A stretch of DNA of 64,000 bases from Flavobacterium sp. NRK F7 (lineage in GTDB: Bacteria > Bacteroidota > Bacteroidia > Flavobacteriales > Flavobacteriaceae): contig NZ_JAMXLB010000001.1 in the NCBI RefSeq assembly GCF_024054195.1, positions 2,059,039 to 2,123,038 of the forward strand. Direction: 5' to 3'. Below, piece after piece: positions 1 to 9,528 of the stretch; position 1 is the stretch's first letter; each line of letters begins with the position of its first letter. The position numbers and the translations under genes were made by a program. The notes under the pieces were generated by a model. It was not told where the DNA came from. It saw nothing but the letters and a program-made list of their open reading frames with translations, and ran no database searches.

Positions 1-2
1 GT

Positions 3-65
3 TCATTAAGTGAAGATTTTGTGCATCAATTGGATCGTTTTCCAGAAGAAGAGGAGGAAGAATAA
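3..65 (+). CDS. C-terminal tail of a gene entering from the left edge
   Basis: One frame is open from the left edge for 20 codons and ends in a very acidic tail (FPEEEEEE) with TAA at 63-65, one base before the next ATG. The tight junction implies one operon with the TolC-like gene that follows. In this phylum NodT-type outer membrane lipoproteins usually follow an AcrB-type RND permease, so that is the likely identity, but the visible tail carries no diagnostic residue. The function is inferred from position only. Confidence 0.5.
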   Translation, partial: SLSEDFVHQLDRFPEEEEEE

Positions 66-66
66 A

Positions 67-1521
67 ATGAATTTAAAATTGAAAAATATGCTTCGTATAA
101 AGTATTATATACCTGTTACAGCTATCTTAATTTTATTAAGTTTAGCAGGCTGTAAAACAAGTAATTTGGCTCAAAAGGAAGCCAATACCACGGTTCCAGA
201 AAGTTATTCAACCAGCAAGGATACCATTAATTCTGGAATTATGAATTGGAAAGATTATTTTGTTGATGCTCATTTAAATACATTGATTGAGACCGCCTTA
301 CAAAATAATCAGGAATTGAATATCACTTTACAAGAAATCGAAATTTCTAAAAATGAAATTAGAGCACGTAAAGGGGAATATCTTCCTTTTATTGGACTAA
401 GAGGTGGAGCAGGTGTAGAAAAAGTAGGACGATACACGAGTCAAGGTGCTAATGATGCCAATACAGAAATTAAACCAGGAGTAGAAACTCCAGAACCCTT
501 ACAAGATTATATGGTTGGAGCTTATGCTACTTGGGAAATTGATATTTGGAATAAATTGCACAATGCTAAAAAATCGGCGATTAGTAACTATTTAGCTACT
601 GTAGAAGGTAAGAATTTCATGGTAACTAATTTAATTTCTGAAATAGCGAATTCGTACTATGAGTTGCTGGCTTTGGATAACCAACTAGTTATTGTGAGAA
701 ACAATATTGAAATTCAAGAAAATGCACTTAAAATTGTTAAGTTGCAGAAAGAATCAGCTCGTGCTACAGAATTGGCAGTAAAACGTTTTGAAGCCCAAGT
801 TTTTGATACAAAAGGTTTGGAATTTGAAATTCAACAAAAGATAATTGAAACTGAAAATAGAATTAATTTCTTAGTAGGACGTTTTCCACAGAAAGTAGAC
901 AGAAGTACAGATACTTTTATAGAGATGGTTCCTAATGTAATACACTCTGGGATTCCTTCTCAATTGTTAGAAAATAGACCAGATGTAAAACAAGCTGAAT
1001 TAGAATTAGCTGCAGCAAAGTTAGATATTAAAGTAGCTAAAGCAAGATTTTATCCTTCGTTAGGTATTTCAGCAGGTATTGGTTTAAGAGCTTTTGATTC
1101 AAAGTATTTATTTACAACTCCTGAATCTTTGTTGTACTCTATAGCGGGAGATTTAGTAGCTCCATTAATCAATAGAAATGCTATTAAAGCAACTTATAAT
1201 ACTGCCAATGCGAAACAGATTCAAGCCGTTTATAATTATGAAAAAACTATTTTAAATGCTTATGTTGAAGTGGCTAATCAATTAGCTAAAATTGAAAATA
1301 TGAAAAATATTTATGAGTTAAAGTCAAAACAAGTAGATGCTTTAAATCAATCGGTTACTATTTCCAATGATTTATTCCGTTCAGCTAGAGCTGATTATAT
1401 GGAAGTGCTTTTGACTCAAAGAGATGCTTTAGAATCGAAATTTGACTTGGTAGAAGCCAAAATGCAACAAATGAATGCAATGGTAAGCATTTATCATGCA
1501 CTTGGTGGCGGTTGGAAATAG
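67..1521 (+). CDS. TolC/NodT-type efflux outer membrane lipoprotein
   Basis: 484 residues. Outer membrane channel of a tripartite efflux pump that exports small molecules from an inner membrane RND transporter. The N-terminus is a lipoprotein signal with lipobox LAGC (Cys29). Two OEP repeats follow, with the typical AYATWEIDIWNK near residue 155 and the LLENRPDVKQAELELAAAK motif near residue 300 that marks the second repeat in NodT/OprM proteins. The ATG at 67 is chosen because it puts the lipobox at the right depth and sits one base after the previous stop; a GTG 57 bases upstream would add an unlikely basic extension inside the upstream gene. Length is normal for the family. Confidence 0.9.
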   Translation: MNLKLKNMLRIKYYIPVTAILILLSLAGCKTSNLAQKEANTTVPESYSTSKDTINSGIMNWKDYFVDAHLNTLIETALQNNQELNITLQEIEISKNEIRARKGEYLPFIGLRGGAGVEKVGRYTSQGANDANTEIKPGVETPEPLQDYMVGAYATWEIDIWNKLHNAKKSAISNYLATVEGKNFMVTNLISEIANSYYELLALDNQLVIVRNNIEIQENALKIVKLQKESARATELAVKRFEAQVFDTKGLEFEIQQKIIETENRINFLVGRFPQKVDRSTDTFIEMVPNVIHSGIPSQLLENRPDVKQAELELAAAKLDIKVAKARFYPSLGISAGIGLRAFDSKYLFTTPESLLYSIAGDLVAPLINRNAIKATYNTANAKQIQAVYNYEKTILNAYVEVANQLAKIENMKNIYELKSKQVDALNQSVTISNDLFRSARADYMEVLLTQRDALESKFDLVEAKMQQMNAMVSIYHALGGGWK

Positions 1522-1549
1522 ATTTTATAGTTGTTAATTTTTTTTAGGG

Positions 1550-1582
1550 AATGTCCCAAGCAGTAAAAATGTTTGGGACATT
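1550..1582 (+). terminator. Rho-independent terminator after the efflux operon
   Basis: AATGTCCCAA at 1550-1559 pairs perfectly with TTGGGACATT at 1573-1582, with a 13-base loop and a T-rich tail. It lies 28 bases after the TolC-like stop codon. Confidence 0.75.
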
Positions 1583-1746
1583 TTTATTGTTCTATTTTAT
1601 TTTGCTTAAAATGTAATCACAGATTGTAGCAACTACGTTAAAATTATAATAATTTTTTGTAGGTATTTTTTTAAAAGCTATTTTTGATATTCTAAACGTT
1701 ATTAACTCTTTGAAAATTAATTTTTTAAATTAATTTTCTTAATCTT

Positions 1747-4392
1747 ATGCAATTTAAAACTAAAACATATTATCCCTTATTATTTCTATATTTACTATTT
1801 ACAGTAAGTAGTAGAATAGAAGCTCAAAATGAAACTAATAATTGGTTTTTTGGTGGAAATTCCGGAATACACTTTAATGAAGATATTGTTTCTTCTATAA
1901 GTGGAAATATGGATACTCCTGCAGGTTGTTCTAGTATTTCAGATGATAATGGAGATTTACTTTTCTACACTAATGGAAATACAATTTGGAATAAAAACCA
2001 TCAGATTATGGATAATGGCGAAGGTTTATATGGTGAAGTTGATAATGTTCAAACTTCTATTATTATTCCAAAACCAGATGACCCCACAACCTATTATGTT
2101 TTCGTAACTAAAGAAACGAATAGTTATGTACCAATTATAATTAACAGCGGTGTTTTTTATTCTGAAATAAAAATTACTCCTCAAAATCCTTTAGGAATTG
2201 TTACCGTTAAGAATGAACGAATAACAGTAAATGCAACTGCTAGATTGGCAGCTATTTATCATTATGAAAGTAATTCATATAGGCTTATTTGCTTAACTAA
2301 GTCTAATCAACTTGACTTCAAAATTTTTACAATTACTAACCAAGGGCTTCAATTTACTCCTGTTATTTTGAATTTAACTGAAAATATTGGATCTTTTGGC
2401 GCTATGAAAATTTCACCAAACGGAAAATTTTTAGCAGTAGCAGATAATTTAGACATGTATATTTACATATATGAGTTTGATGTTACAACTTTAACTTGTA
2501 CGCCTTATCTTACTTTATCTACATTTCCTAAATTTGGACTTGGTGTAAGTCCTTATGGAATAGAATTTTCTCAAGATTCTAATAATTTTTACTATGCAGG
2601 AGATAATTATGTAGTGCAATATCAGTTTACCTCAAGAGATAGTATGGAAATTGTTGATGCCTATATAATGAATTGTCCAAAGGCTAGATCGTTACAGTTA
2701 GGAAGAAATGGTAAAATATATGTTGCTAGCGAAAATAATCCATTTTTAAGTGTTATTCATGAACCAGAAAAATATGGTGAAGCTTGTAACTTTGAAAGCA
2801 ATGCGGTAAGTGTTAGCCCTACTATTTCCAAAAAAGGATTACCAATTTTTGTTTCTTCCTTTTTAAGAAATAGAATCGTTATCCCAGATGATTGTATATC
2901 AAAATCCTTTCATTTTAAATTAGATGCGTATGGTCCTATTACCAGTGTAAATTGGGATTTTGGTGACAATTCAACTTCAACAGAATTAGAACCCATTCAT
3001 AATTACAGTCAGCCAGGAATATATCAAGTAAAAGCAGTCGTTGTATTAAATAATAAGACAATTCCTCTGTTTAAAGAACTAGAAGTATTCCCTTTACCGA
3101 GCTTGCCAGAGAACACTATTTTAACGCAATGCAATGATGATGCTTTTTCATTTTTTAATTTAGAAAATATTAAAGATTATTTAAGTTTTTCAAATTCTAA
3201 TTTTGTCTTTCAGTTTTATAATACTGAAGATGATGCCAATAATGATTTAAATCCAATTCCTAATCATCAAAATTATATAAACACAAGCAATCCGCAAGAA
3301 ATTTTCGCAAAAATTATTAGTGATAAAGGATGTTCTATTATCACTAGTTTTTTTATTGAAAATAGGCAATCCCAATCTCCAAATGTAGAAAGTATTTACA
3401 CTTGTGAAGATTCAGATAATGTAATAGGGGATTTATTTGGTAGATTTAATTTGGTTTCAAAAAAAGAGGATTTAATAAATGAACTTGGTATTCCTTCTAC
3501 TTATCGTATCAATTTTTATAGAAGTCAACTGGATGCGCTAACAAAATTAAATGTACTTGATAGATACCCCGTTTTACCTTCCATGACAATTTGGGTTCGA
3601 ATAGAAGACGAGAGTTTTAATTGTTATGGAATAATTTCTTTTCAAGCAGTTGTGAATGACCCCATTGAATTTGATTTGGAAACCTTTTACACTATTTGTG
3701 AAAACACTGATACACCTCTAATCATTGATGGTGGTGGAAATAATAGTACTTGGGAATGGAAAAAAACTACAGGAGAGATTCTTTCAACAAGTAGATTTTT
3801 CGAATTGAATCAAATAGGAAATTACATTTTAAGTGTTTCCCGCTTTGAAAATGGATTGGTTTGTAACCAAGATAAACGTTTTACGGTTTTAAAAGCTGTA
3901 ATTCCACAATATCAATCTATTAATGCTGAAAACGGACAATTATCTGTAGTAATGCAAGGGCAAGAAAATTATATGTACTCCCTAAATGGGGTTGATTATT
4001 ATGGAAATGGTAATACTTACACCTTTACCAACTTGGAACCCAGTGTATACTATTTGTTTGTGAAAGATAAAAATGGATGTGAAAATAGGATTCTTTCAGA
4101 TATAATATTACTTAATTATCCTCCTTTTTTCACCCCTAATAATGACGGTGTAAATGATAAATGGCGAATTGATGGTCCTCTTGCATTGCAATATTCAAGT
4201 GCCAATGTGACTATTTATGATCGATATGGGAAATTAATTTATACTTTCGATTCGATGAGTTCACAAGCAGGTTGGGATGGATTATATAATAATTTACCTT
4301 TACCCGCATCCGATTATTGGTACCAACTTATTTTAACTTCCTTCAATGGAGAAACATCACAAAAAAGAGGTCATTTCAGTTTAAAGCGATAA
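1747..4392 (+). CDS. Secreted protein with PKD domain and T9SS type B sorting domain
   Basis: 881 residues. A Sec signal peptide (about residues 1-26) is followed by a long beta-rich region with WFFGGNSGIHF and repeated LLFYTNG / KIYVASEN segments like other Bacteroidetes surface proteins of this group. A PKD-like domain lies at about 396-435 (NWDFGDNS, then HNYSQPGIYQVKAVV). The last 87 residues are the gliding-motility C-terminal (CHU_C, type B) sorting signal: FTPNNDGVNDKW, then YDRYGKLIY, then GWDGLYNN and a basic end. Such proteins are exported by the type IX secretion system and kept at the cell surface. Monocistronic; binding partner unknown. A/T inverted repeats precede the start, but no clear promoter box was found. 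Confidence 0.88.
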   Translation: MQFKTKTYYPLLFLYLLFTVSSRIEAQNETNNWFFGGNSGIHFNEDIVSSISGNMDTPAGCSSISDDNGDLLFYTNGNTIWNKNHQIMDNGEGLYGEVDNVQTSIIIPKPDDPTTYYVFVTKETNSYVPIIINSGVFYSEIKITPQNPLGIVTVKNERITVNATARLAAIYHYESNSYRLICLTKSNQLDFKIFTITNQGLQFTPVILNLTENIGSFGAMKISPNGKFLAVADNLDMYIYIYEFDVTTLTCTPYLTLSTFPKFGLGVSPYGIEFSQDSNNFYYAGDNYVVQYQFTSRDSMEIVDAYIMNCPKARSLQLGRNGKIYVASENNPFLSVIHEPEKYGEACNFESNAVSVSPTISKKGLPIFVSSFLRNRIVIPDDCISKSFHFKLDAYGPITSVNWDFGDNSTSTELEPIHNYSQPGIYQVKAVVVLNNKTIPLFKELEVFPLPSLPENTILTQCNDDAFSFFNLENIKDYLSFSNSNFVFQFYNTEDDANNDLNPIPNHQNYINTSNPQEIFAKIISDKGCSIITSFFIENRQSQSPNVESIYTCEDSDNVIGDLFGRFNLVSKKEDLINELGIPSTYRINFYRSQLDALTKLNVLDRYPVLPSMTIWVRIEDESFNCYGIISFQAVVNDPIEFDLETFYTICENTDTPLIIDGGGNNSTWEWKKTTGEILSTSRFFELNQIGNYILSVSRFENGLVCNQDKRFTVLKAVIPQYQSINAENGQLSVVMQGQENYMYSLNGVDYYGNGNTYTFTNLEPSVYYLFVKDKNGCENRILSDIILLNYPPFFTPNNDGVNDKWRIDGPLALQYSSANVTIYDRYGKLIYTFDSMSSQAGWDGLYNNLPLPASDYWYQLILTSFNGETSQKRGHFSLKR

Positions 4393-4434
4393 TGAATTAT
4401 ATTCTATAACAGTTTTAATTTCTATTTTTTATTA

Positions 4435-4442
4435 TATATTTG
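4435..4442 (+). promoter_or_regulatory. Candidate -7 box for the DODA-type dioxygenase
   Basis: TATATTTG matches the flavobacterial -7 consensus TAnnTTTG. It would give a leader of about 57 bases before the ATG at 4506. No strong -33 TTG was seen, so the call rests on the -7 box and the position. Confidence 0.35.
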
Positions 4443-4505
4443 TATATACAAATGTTTGTTTTGAATCGAATTAATTTTATTAAAATAATTACAGGAGGAA
4501 TCATT

Positions 4506-5339
4506 ATGTCTAATGTCAATTCGTTTTATAATTGGTCCAGCTCTTTATTGGAAATAGATCAGAAAATGCCTGTTTTATTTATAGGTCATGGTTCCCCTAT
4601 GAATGCAATTGAAGATAATGAGTTTTCAAAGCGTTGGCAGCAAATGGGACAAGAAATACCAAAACCGAAAGCAGTAATAGTGGTTTCTGCTCATTGGTTA
4701 ACCCAAGGAACAGCTATCACCGCCATGTCTCAGCCTAAAACAATTCACGATTTTGGAGGTTTTCCACAAGCTTTGTTCGATGTACAATATCCCGCACCAG
4801 GAGATCCCAATTTGGCAAATGAAATTCAAAAAATGGTTACCAATCCATCCTTAGTTTTAGATCATGAATGGGGTTTGGATCATGGAACTTGGTCTGTAGT
4901 GAAACACATGTATCCCAATGCTGATATTCCTATTTTACAACTTAGTATCGATTATCATAAACCAGCCATGTATCATTACGAATTGGCAAAGCAATTATTG
5001 TCTTTACGAAAAAAAGGAGTATTAATTATAGGTAGTGGAAATATGGTTCACAACTTGCGAATGGTAGCTTGGAACAAATTAAATGAGCCAGAATACGGTT
5101 ATGATTGGGCTTTGGAAATGAATACCATTTTTAAACAAAAAATTAGTATGGGAAATCATTTGGACTTAATTGCTTACAATAAACTTAATAAATCAGCTAG
5201 TTTAGCTATTCCAACTCCAGATCATTATTATCCATTATTGTATATTTTAGCTTTACAAACAAATACTGATGAGGTAGTTTTTTTTAATGATAAAGCCGTA
5301 GGTGGTTCTTTAACCATGACTTCGGTAAAAATTGGTTAA
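4506..5339 (+). CDS. ygiD: 4,5-DOPA dioxygenase extradiol family protein
   Basis: 277 residues, class III extradiol ring-cleavage dioxygenase of the plant DODA / E. coli YgiD type. Metal-ligand regions are visible: FIGHGSPMNAI (His28), VVSAHWLTQG, DHGTWSVVKHMYP and the C-terminal PTPDHYYPLLY. The physiological substrate in bacteria is uncertain; YgiD cleaves L-DOPA in vitro. The start is set by AGGAGG at 4493-4498, seven bases before ATG 4506. Such a strong Shine-Dalgarno is unusual in this phylum and supports this start over one 66 bases upstream. Convergent with the next gene. Confidence 0.88.
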   Translation: MSNVNSFYNWSSSLLEIDQKMPVLFIGHGSPMNAIEDNEFSKRWQQMGQEIPKPKAVIVVSAHWLTQGTAITAMSQPKTIHDFGGFPQALFDVQYPAPGDPNLANEIQKMVTNPSLVLDHEWGLDHGTWSVVKHMYPNADIPILQLSIDYHKPAMYHYELAKQLLSLRKKGVLIIGSGNMVHNLRMVAWNKLNEPEYGYDWALEMNTIFKQKISMGNHLDLIAYNKLNKSASLAIPTPDHYYPLLYILALQTNTDEVVFFNDKAVGGSLTMTSVKIG

Positions 5340-5356
5340 GTAACTTTTGTTATAAA

Positions 5357-5740
5357 TTATTGTTGCGTACCAATAGCCCAATAATTTCCTGCAAAATCAT
5401 AAAAAGAACCTCTTAAATCTGGATCTCCTTCTTTACGAATAGGGACTTCAATACTTTGACAACCTTGATCTATTGCTTTTTGATAGGTCTCCATGGCATT
5501 TGGAACATACACATGTAACATACTGGTATGTGCTTTATAATTTTCTGTACTGTTGCTAATCATAAGCACACTATCTTCTATTTGCAATTCAATGTGAGCA
5601 ATAGTTCCATTTTCATGATCAAAACGTCTTAAAGTGGTAGCGTTAAATACAATTTTTAGCAAATCCACTAATTTTTGCGCCTCATCTACAATTAAATAAG
5701 GGGATAAAGAATTGTAATTTTCTGGTTTATAGACTTTCAT
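5357..5740 (-). CDS. VOC-family (glyoxalase/PhnB-like) protein
   Basis: 127 residues, one vicinal oxygen chelate module of the PhnB/glyoxalase-like type. The fold pattern is visible as SPYLIVDEAQKLVDLLKIVFNAT, then HIELQIEDSVLMISN, then a second beta-alpha-beta half ending in GSFYDFAGNYWAIGTQ. Members bind a metal and a small molecule as dimers. The ligand cannot be read from the sequence; antibiotic-binding and isomerase roles both occur. It is the last gene of a minus-strand run that begins at 8496. Confidence 0.8.
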   Translation of the reverse strand: MKVYKPENYNSLSPYLIVDEAQKLVDLLKIVFNATTLRRFDHENGTIAHIELQIEDSVLMISNSTENYKAHTSMLHVYVPNAMETYQKAIDQGCQSIEVPIRKEGDPDLRGSFYDFAGNYWAIGTQQ

Positions 5741-5770
5741 AAAATACTATTTTCTTTTAAAAATATGATT

Positions 5771-6940
5771 TTATTCTTCATCTTCAATAGTAAATGGATA
5801 ATCGCCAAATAAACTCGATAAGCGTTTGATTTGGTATACTTTACTTGTGTATTTGTTAGACAACGCGATTAGGGTAACCGTATCTTTTTTTAAAGTAATA
5901 TAGGATGTTTTATTTCCGTGCCACCAGCCGTTATGATAAAACATGGTTGTACCATCTTCCCATTCTCTTAATCGAATGCCTAATCCATAATTGTTAACGC
6001 CTTTTCTTTCGTAACTATACCCTTTATAAGCCTTTGATTTAATGTCTTTACTTAAAAAATCATCGGAATACGTGGCCAAATCTAATTTTAAAAGGTCTCT
6101 TGGCGTAGAATAAATATTTTTATCTCCATAAACACCATCTTGAAAATTACATGGAATTTCTTCCCAAGTACTTTTATAATTTTTGCCCACACTATCTTCT
6201 TGTTTTTTAATTTCGAATACAAATGTATCTTTCATTTGTAACGGTTCAAATAATAAGGTTTTCATCGCTTCAGGAAAGGGAAGTTGGGTTACTTTTTCCA
6301 CGATTAAAGCCAAAAGGGCATAGTTGGTATTATTATAACTAAATTTAGTATTTGGTATAAAATCCAAAGCTACTTTTTTAGAAGAAATTATATTTAGTAT
6401 ATCCTTGTTTGTTAAAGTTTTAGATTTGTCCCAAAGGGTATCATTATCTGTAAAATAAAGATAATTGGGCAAACCACTTCGATGGGTTAATAAAGAAGTT
6501 ACCGTAATATCCTTATAAGGAAATTGGGGATAAAAATGGGTTAAGGTAGTTTCTAAAGTTAATTTTTTTGCATCTATTAACCGTAAAATAAGGGTTGCGG
6601 TCATTACTTTACTTATAGAAGCCAAATGAATCGATGAAGAAGCGGTCATTTTTTCTTTTTTATTGTAATTCGAGTAACCCGAATATTTTTCAAATAAAAT
6701 GTGACCATTTTTGGCTACTAGAAAAGAGCCACTAAAGTTGTCGATATTAATATTTTCATCATAAAAATTAGATATTGCTTTCTTTTTATTTTTGATATAG
6801 GATGCGTCTAACGGATTAAATTGAGGTAAAACAAGGGTGTCTTTTTTAATTTCTTTTTTTTCAGAAATAGGTGGAGTAATTTCTTTTTTACAAGATAAAA
6901 TGGTAAGAGTTAACAGAAATAAAAAAAGTCTATAATTCAT
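5771..6940 (-). CDS. Serine hydrolase of the class C beta-lactamase / DD-peptidase fold, lipoprotein
   Basis: 389 residues. Lipobox LSCK (Cys17) anchors it to a membrane. The catalytic serine-lysine pair is SISK (Ser108, Lys111), the second motif is YNN within SYNNTNYALL, and the third is HNGWWHG replacing the KTG/HxG motif. This is Pfam Beta-lactamase (PF00144), which also holds esterases and DD-carboxypeptidases; antibiotic resistance is not implied. It overlaps the upstream PH-domain gene by 11 bases, so the two are probably translationally coupled. Confidence 0.85.
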   Translation of the reverse strand: MNYRLFLFLLTLTILSCKKEITPPISEKKEIKKDTLVLPQFNPLDASYIKNKKKAISNFYDENINIDNFSGSFLVAKNGHILFEKYSGYSNYNKKEKMTASSSIHLASISKVMTATLILRLIDAKKLTLETTLTHFYPQFPYKDITVTSLLTHRSGLPNYLYFTDNDTLWDKSKTLTNKDILNIISSKKVALDFIPNTKFSYNNTNYALLALIVEKVTQLPFPEAMKTLLFEPLQMKDTFVFEIKKQEDSVGKNYKSTWEEIPCNFQDGVYGDKNIYSTPRDLLKLDLATYSDDFLSKDIKSKAYKGYSYERKGVNNYGLGIRLREWEDGTTMFYHNGWWHGNKTSYITLKKDTVTLIALSNKYTSKVYQIKRLSSLFGDYPFTIEDEE

Positions 6941-7376
6941 TCTTAGTAGGTATAATTTTAATATTTGGATTTGATTTTTGTAGGATTTCTAAAAATTCAA
7001 CTTGATTTTCAGGTGAGATATAAATTTCGTCATAAGTATTATAACTTATAATTAGTCCTTCGTGACTTAATGCTAATTTTAACATAACAGGTACCAAAAC
7101 CCCTTTATGAGGTTTAATATTTTTAATAGTAGCTATTGCAATTTTCTTTTGAAAAGGTCCTGATTTACAATATAAATGTGTTTTGTCAATACTGTATTCT
7201 GTATCAAATAAGATCCAAGCCAAGAAAAATAAGGCAGCTAAATTAATAGAAACTACTATTATGAAAGAAGTTAAATCATTACAATAAAAGATTGGAATAG
7301 TAGCTAGGATAAGAATAAAAAAAACAAAACCAAAAATGATTTTATTGGCGGTACTAATGCATGATTTATAAATCAT
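6930..7376 (-). CDS. Small membrane protein with bacterial PH-like domain
   Basis: 148 residues. Two adjacent transmembrane segments (about residues 10-60) precede a soluble domain starting DTEYSIDKTHLYCKSGPFQKKIAIATIKNIKP. That pattern is typical of the small bacterial PH (bPH/YdbT-like) domain that follows a membrane hairpin. It lies two bases from the C1 peptidase gene and overlaps the serine hydrolase. The role is unknown. Confidence 0.6.
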   Translation of the reverse strand: MIYKSCISTANKIIFGFVFFILILATIPIFYCNDLTSFIIVVSINLAALFFLAWILFDTEYSIDKTHLYCKSGPFQKKIAIATIKNIKPHKGVLVPVMLKLALSHEGLIISYNTYDEIYISPENQVEFLEILQKSNPNIKIIPTKNEL

Positions 7377-7377
7377 T

Positions 7378-8496
7378 TTATATTCCTAAATTCTTTTTAG
7401 TTTTTTTATCAATACCGTCCTTATGAAGCAATACGGAAATGGCTTTTAATTTTAGGTATGCTTGACTCATATATATAAAACCTCCATTTTTCACTTTCTT
7501 TTCATCAGTTCCCCAAGAATTTTTTACTTTATAATACAAAGTACCATTTTGATCTTTCATAATTCCAACTATATGCATTAAATGATCATCGGTAGTATTG
7601 TAGTTTTCAAATTCTTGTTGGCGAAATTCAGGGGTTATTTTCTTTTCAGCAATTAGTTCTTTAAGTCCTTTTTCAGTATCTTCTATTTTTTCTGGCACAA
7701 AAGCAATTCCATTTTTTGCAGAAAACGTACTTTCAGAAACATCACAATCTAAGGCTAAGGTATATCCTTTTTCTAAGGCATAATTTATAGTAGTAATCCA
7801 TTCGTCTAATGGTACATTATACATGCTGCCATTAGAAAAATTATCAGGAATGTTTAAAATGAAAGCTTCATAATAAGGTTGATGTGAAAAAGAGGTTAAG
7901 GTAACATAATTAGAAGGTTCAATTTTTGTCATTTCCATAAAACTCTTAGGAGAATATTTTTGTCCTTCATAAGTAAAAGAAGTTGGAATTTTACCTAAAT
8001 AAACATCTAAAACGGCATCAATAGCACTTTTCCAATGATTGGAAAGTTGTTTGCCAGGATTGGATACGTATGTATTTACCATTGCTTCCAATACTGCTAC
8101 TAATTCTGCGTGATTGTGTATTTTTTCTTCTTCAGATAAACCGCTATAAGTAGTAACAGGTACTAATCCATTTGAGGCAACACTTTTTATGACATCATGA
8201 CTTAAACCACCTTCACTAAATTGAGCTTTACCTTGTCTCATTATAAAGTTTTCCGCTTTTTTAGGATAGGTAGTTCGTACCTGATACATTTCAGATAAAT
8301 CAATTCTTTTTCCTGTTAAGCGAATAATTTCAGATTCCAAAAAGGATGAAGTTGAAAAACTCCAACAAGTTCCCGTTTTATCCTGAGAGATTACAGGAAG
8401 GCAATCGATATTGATAACCTCTTGGAATTCATAGTTTTGTGCATGAACGGTAAAGACTCCTATACTTAAAAGGATTCCTAAGTATAATTTTTTCAT
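7378..8496 (-). CDS. C1-family cysteine peptidase, bleomycin hydrolase/aminopeptidase C type, secreted
   Basis: 372 residues with a Sec signal peptide ending near HAQ (residue 20). The papain-like triad is complete: Cys44 in GTCWSFSTSSFLESE, His in DDHLMHIVGIMKD, and Asn in VKNSWGTDEKK. The C1B/PepC type is favoured by DKTGTCWSF and the late His/Asn positions. The ATG at 8496 is chosen because it starts MKKLYLGILLSIG, a clean signal peptide; the frame stays open upstream to 8715, but that would overlap menB. First gene of a probable minus-strand operon of four. Confidence 0.85.
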   Translation of the reverse strand: MKKLYLGILLSIGVFTVHAQNYEFQEVINIDCLPVISQDKTGTCWSFSTSSFLESEIIRLTGKRIDLSEMYQVRTTYPKKAENFIMRQGKAQFSEGGLSHDVIKSVASNGLVPVTTYSGLSEEEKIHNHAELVAVLEAMVNTYVSNPGKQLSNHWKSAIDAVLDVYLGKIPTSFTYEGQKYSPKSFMEMTKIEPSNYVTLTSFSHQPYYEAFILNIPDNFSNGSMYNVPLDEWITTINYALEKGYTLALDCDVSESTFSAKNGIAFVPEKIEDTEKGLKELIAEKKITPEFRQQEFENYNTTDDHLMHIVGIMKDQNGTLYYKVKNSWGTDEKKVKNGGFIYMSQAYLKLKAISVLLHKDGIDKKTKKNLGI

Positions 8497-8629
8497 GATA
8501 GTATTTGTTTTGTTAGTGCAATATAATGCAAAAAATGAATTATTTTTACCTAAAATTAGATAAAATTGAAAGGAAAAATTAACTTCTACTTGGATTTTAT
8601 AAAATAACAAATACAATAAATTATTAGAA

Positions 8630-9469
8630 ATGAGTACTATAAACTGGAAAACTGCTTTAGAATTTGAAGATATTACGTATAAAAAATGTGATGGGGTAGC
8701 TCGTATCGCCTTCAATAGACCTGATGTGCGTAATGCTTTTCGTCCAAAAACAACAAAAGAATTAATTCAAGCCTTTTATGATGCTCAAGAAGACACTTCT
8801 ATTGGAGTGGTTTTACTTTCTGCTGAAGGCCCTAGTTCTAAAGATGGTATTTGGTCCTTTTGTAGTGGAGGAGATCAAAAAGCGCGTGGACACCAAGGAT
8901 ATGTAGGAGAAGATGGCTATCATCGTTTGAATATTTTAGAAGTACAACGAATGATTCGCTTTATGCCAAAGGCTGTAATTTGTGTAGTTCCTGGTTGGGC
9001 TGTAGGTGGTGGACATTCCTTACATGTAGTTTGCGATTTAACTTTAGCAAGTAAAGAACATGCGATTTTTAAGCAAACGGATGCTGATGTAACTAGTTTT
9101 GATGGCGGTTATGGATCTGCTTATTTAGCTAAAATGGTAGGTCAAAAGAAAGCAAGAGAAATTTTCTTTTTAGGAAGAAATTATTCAGCACAAGAAGCTT
9201 TTGAAATGGGAATGGTAAATGCAGTTATTCCACATGCTGAATTAGAAGATACGGCTTATGAATGGGCTCAAGAAATATTAGCTAAGTCGCCTACATCAAT
9301 TAAAATGCTAAAATTTGCCATGAATTTAACAGATGATGGTATGGTGGGCCAACAAGTTTTTGCTGGTGAAGCGACTCGTTTAGCCTACATGACCGATGAA
9401 GCAAAAGAAGGAAGGGATGCTTTCTTAGAAAAACGTAAACCTAATTTTGAAAAGAAATATTTGCCATAA
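8630..9469 (+). CDS. menB: 1,4-dihydroxy-2-naphthoyl-CoA synthase
   Basis: 279 residues. Crotonase-fold enzyme that closes the second ring from O-succinylbenzoyl-CoA in menaquinone synthesis. The family signatures FCSGGDQKARG (oxyanion loop), PGWAVGGGHSLHVVCDLTLAS, TDADVTSFDGGYGSAYLA and the C-terminal KEGRDAFLEKRKPNF are all present. It opens a plus-strand cluster that also holds menA and menC. Divergent from the C1 peptidase across 133 bases in which no clear TAnnTTTG box was found. Confidence 0.95.
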   Translation: MSTINWKTALEFEDITYKKCDGVARIAFNRPDVRNAFRPKTTKELIQAFYDAQEDTSIGVVLLSAEGPSSKDGIWSFCSGGDQKARGHQGYVGEDGYHRLNILEVQRMIRFMPKAVICVVPGWAVGGGHSLHVVCDLTLASKEHAIFKQTDADVTSFDGGYGSAYLAKMVGQKKAREIFFLGRNYSAQEAFEMGMVNAVIPHAELEDTAYEWAQEILAKSPTSIKMLKFAMNLTDDGMVGQQVFAGEATRLAYMTDEAKEGRDAFLEKRKPNFEKKYLP

Positions 9470-9528
9470 TACGGTAGTATTTTAGCTCTCTTTAAGAATT
9501 TTAGAAAGTAAATGTTACTGTAATTACT

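Noticed and set aside
5771..6940. Antibiotic resistance beta-lactamase
   Set aside because: The motifs (SISK, YNN, HNGWWHG) place it in the broad serine hydrolase family; nothing specific for drug hydrolysis.
8497..8715. N-terminal extension of the C1 peptidase
   Set aside because: Overlaps menB and lacks a signal; the ATG at 8496 gives a clean signal peptide.
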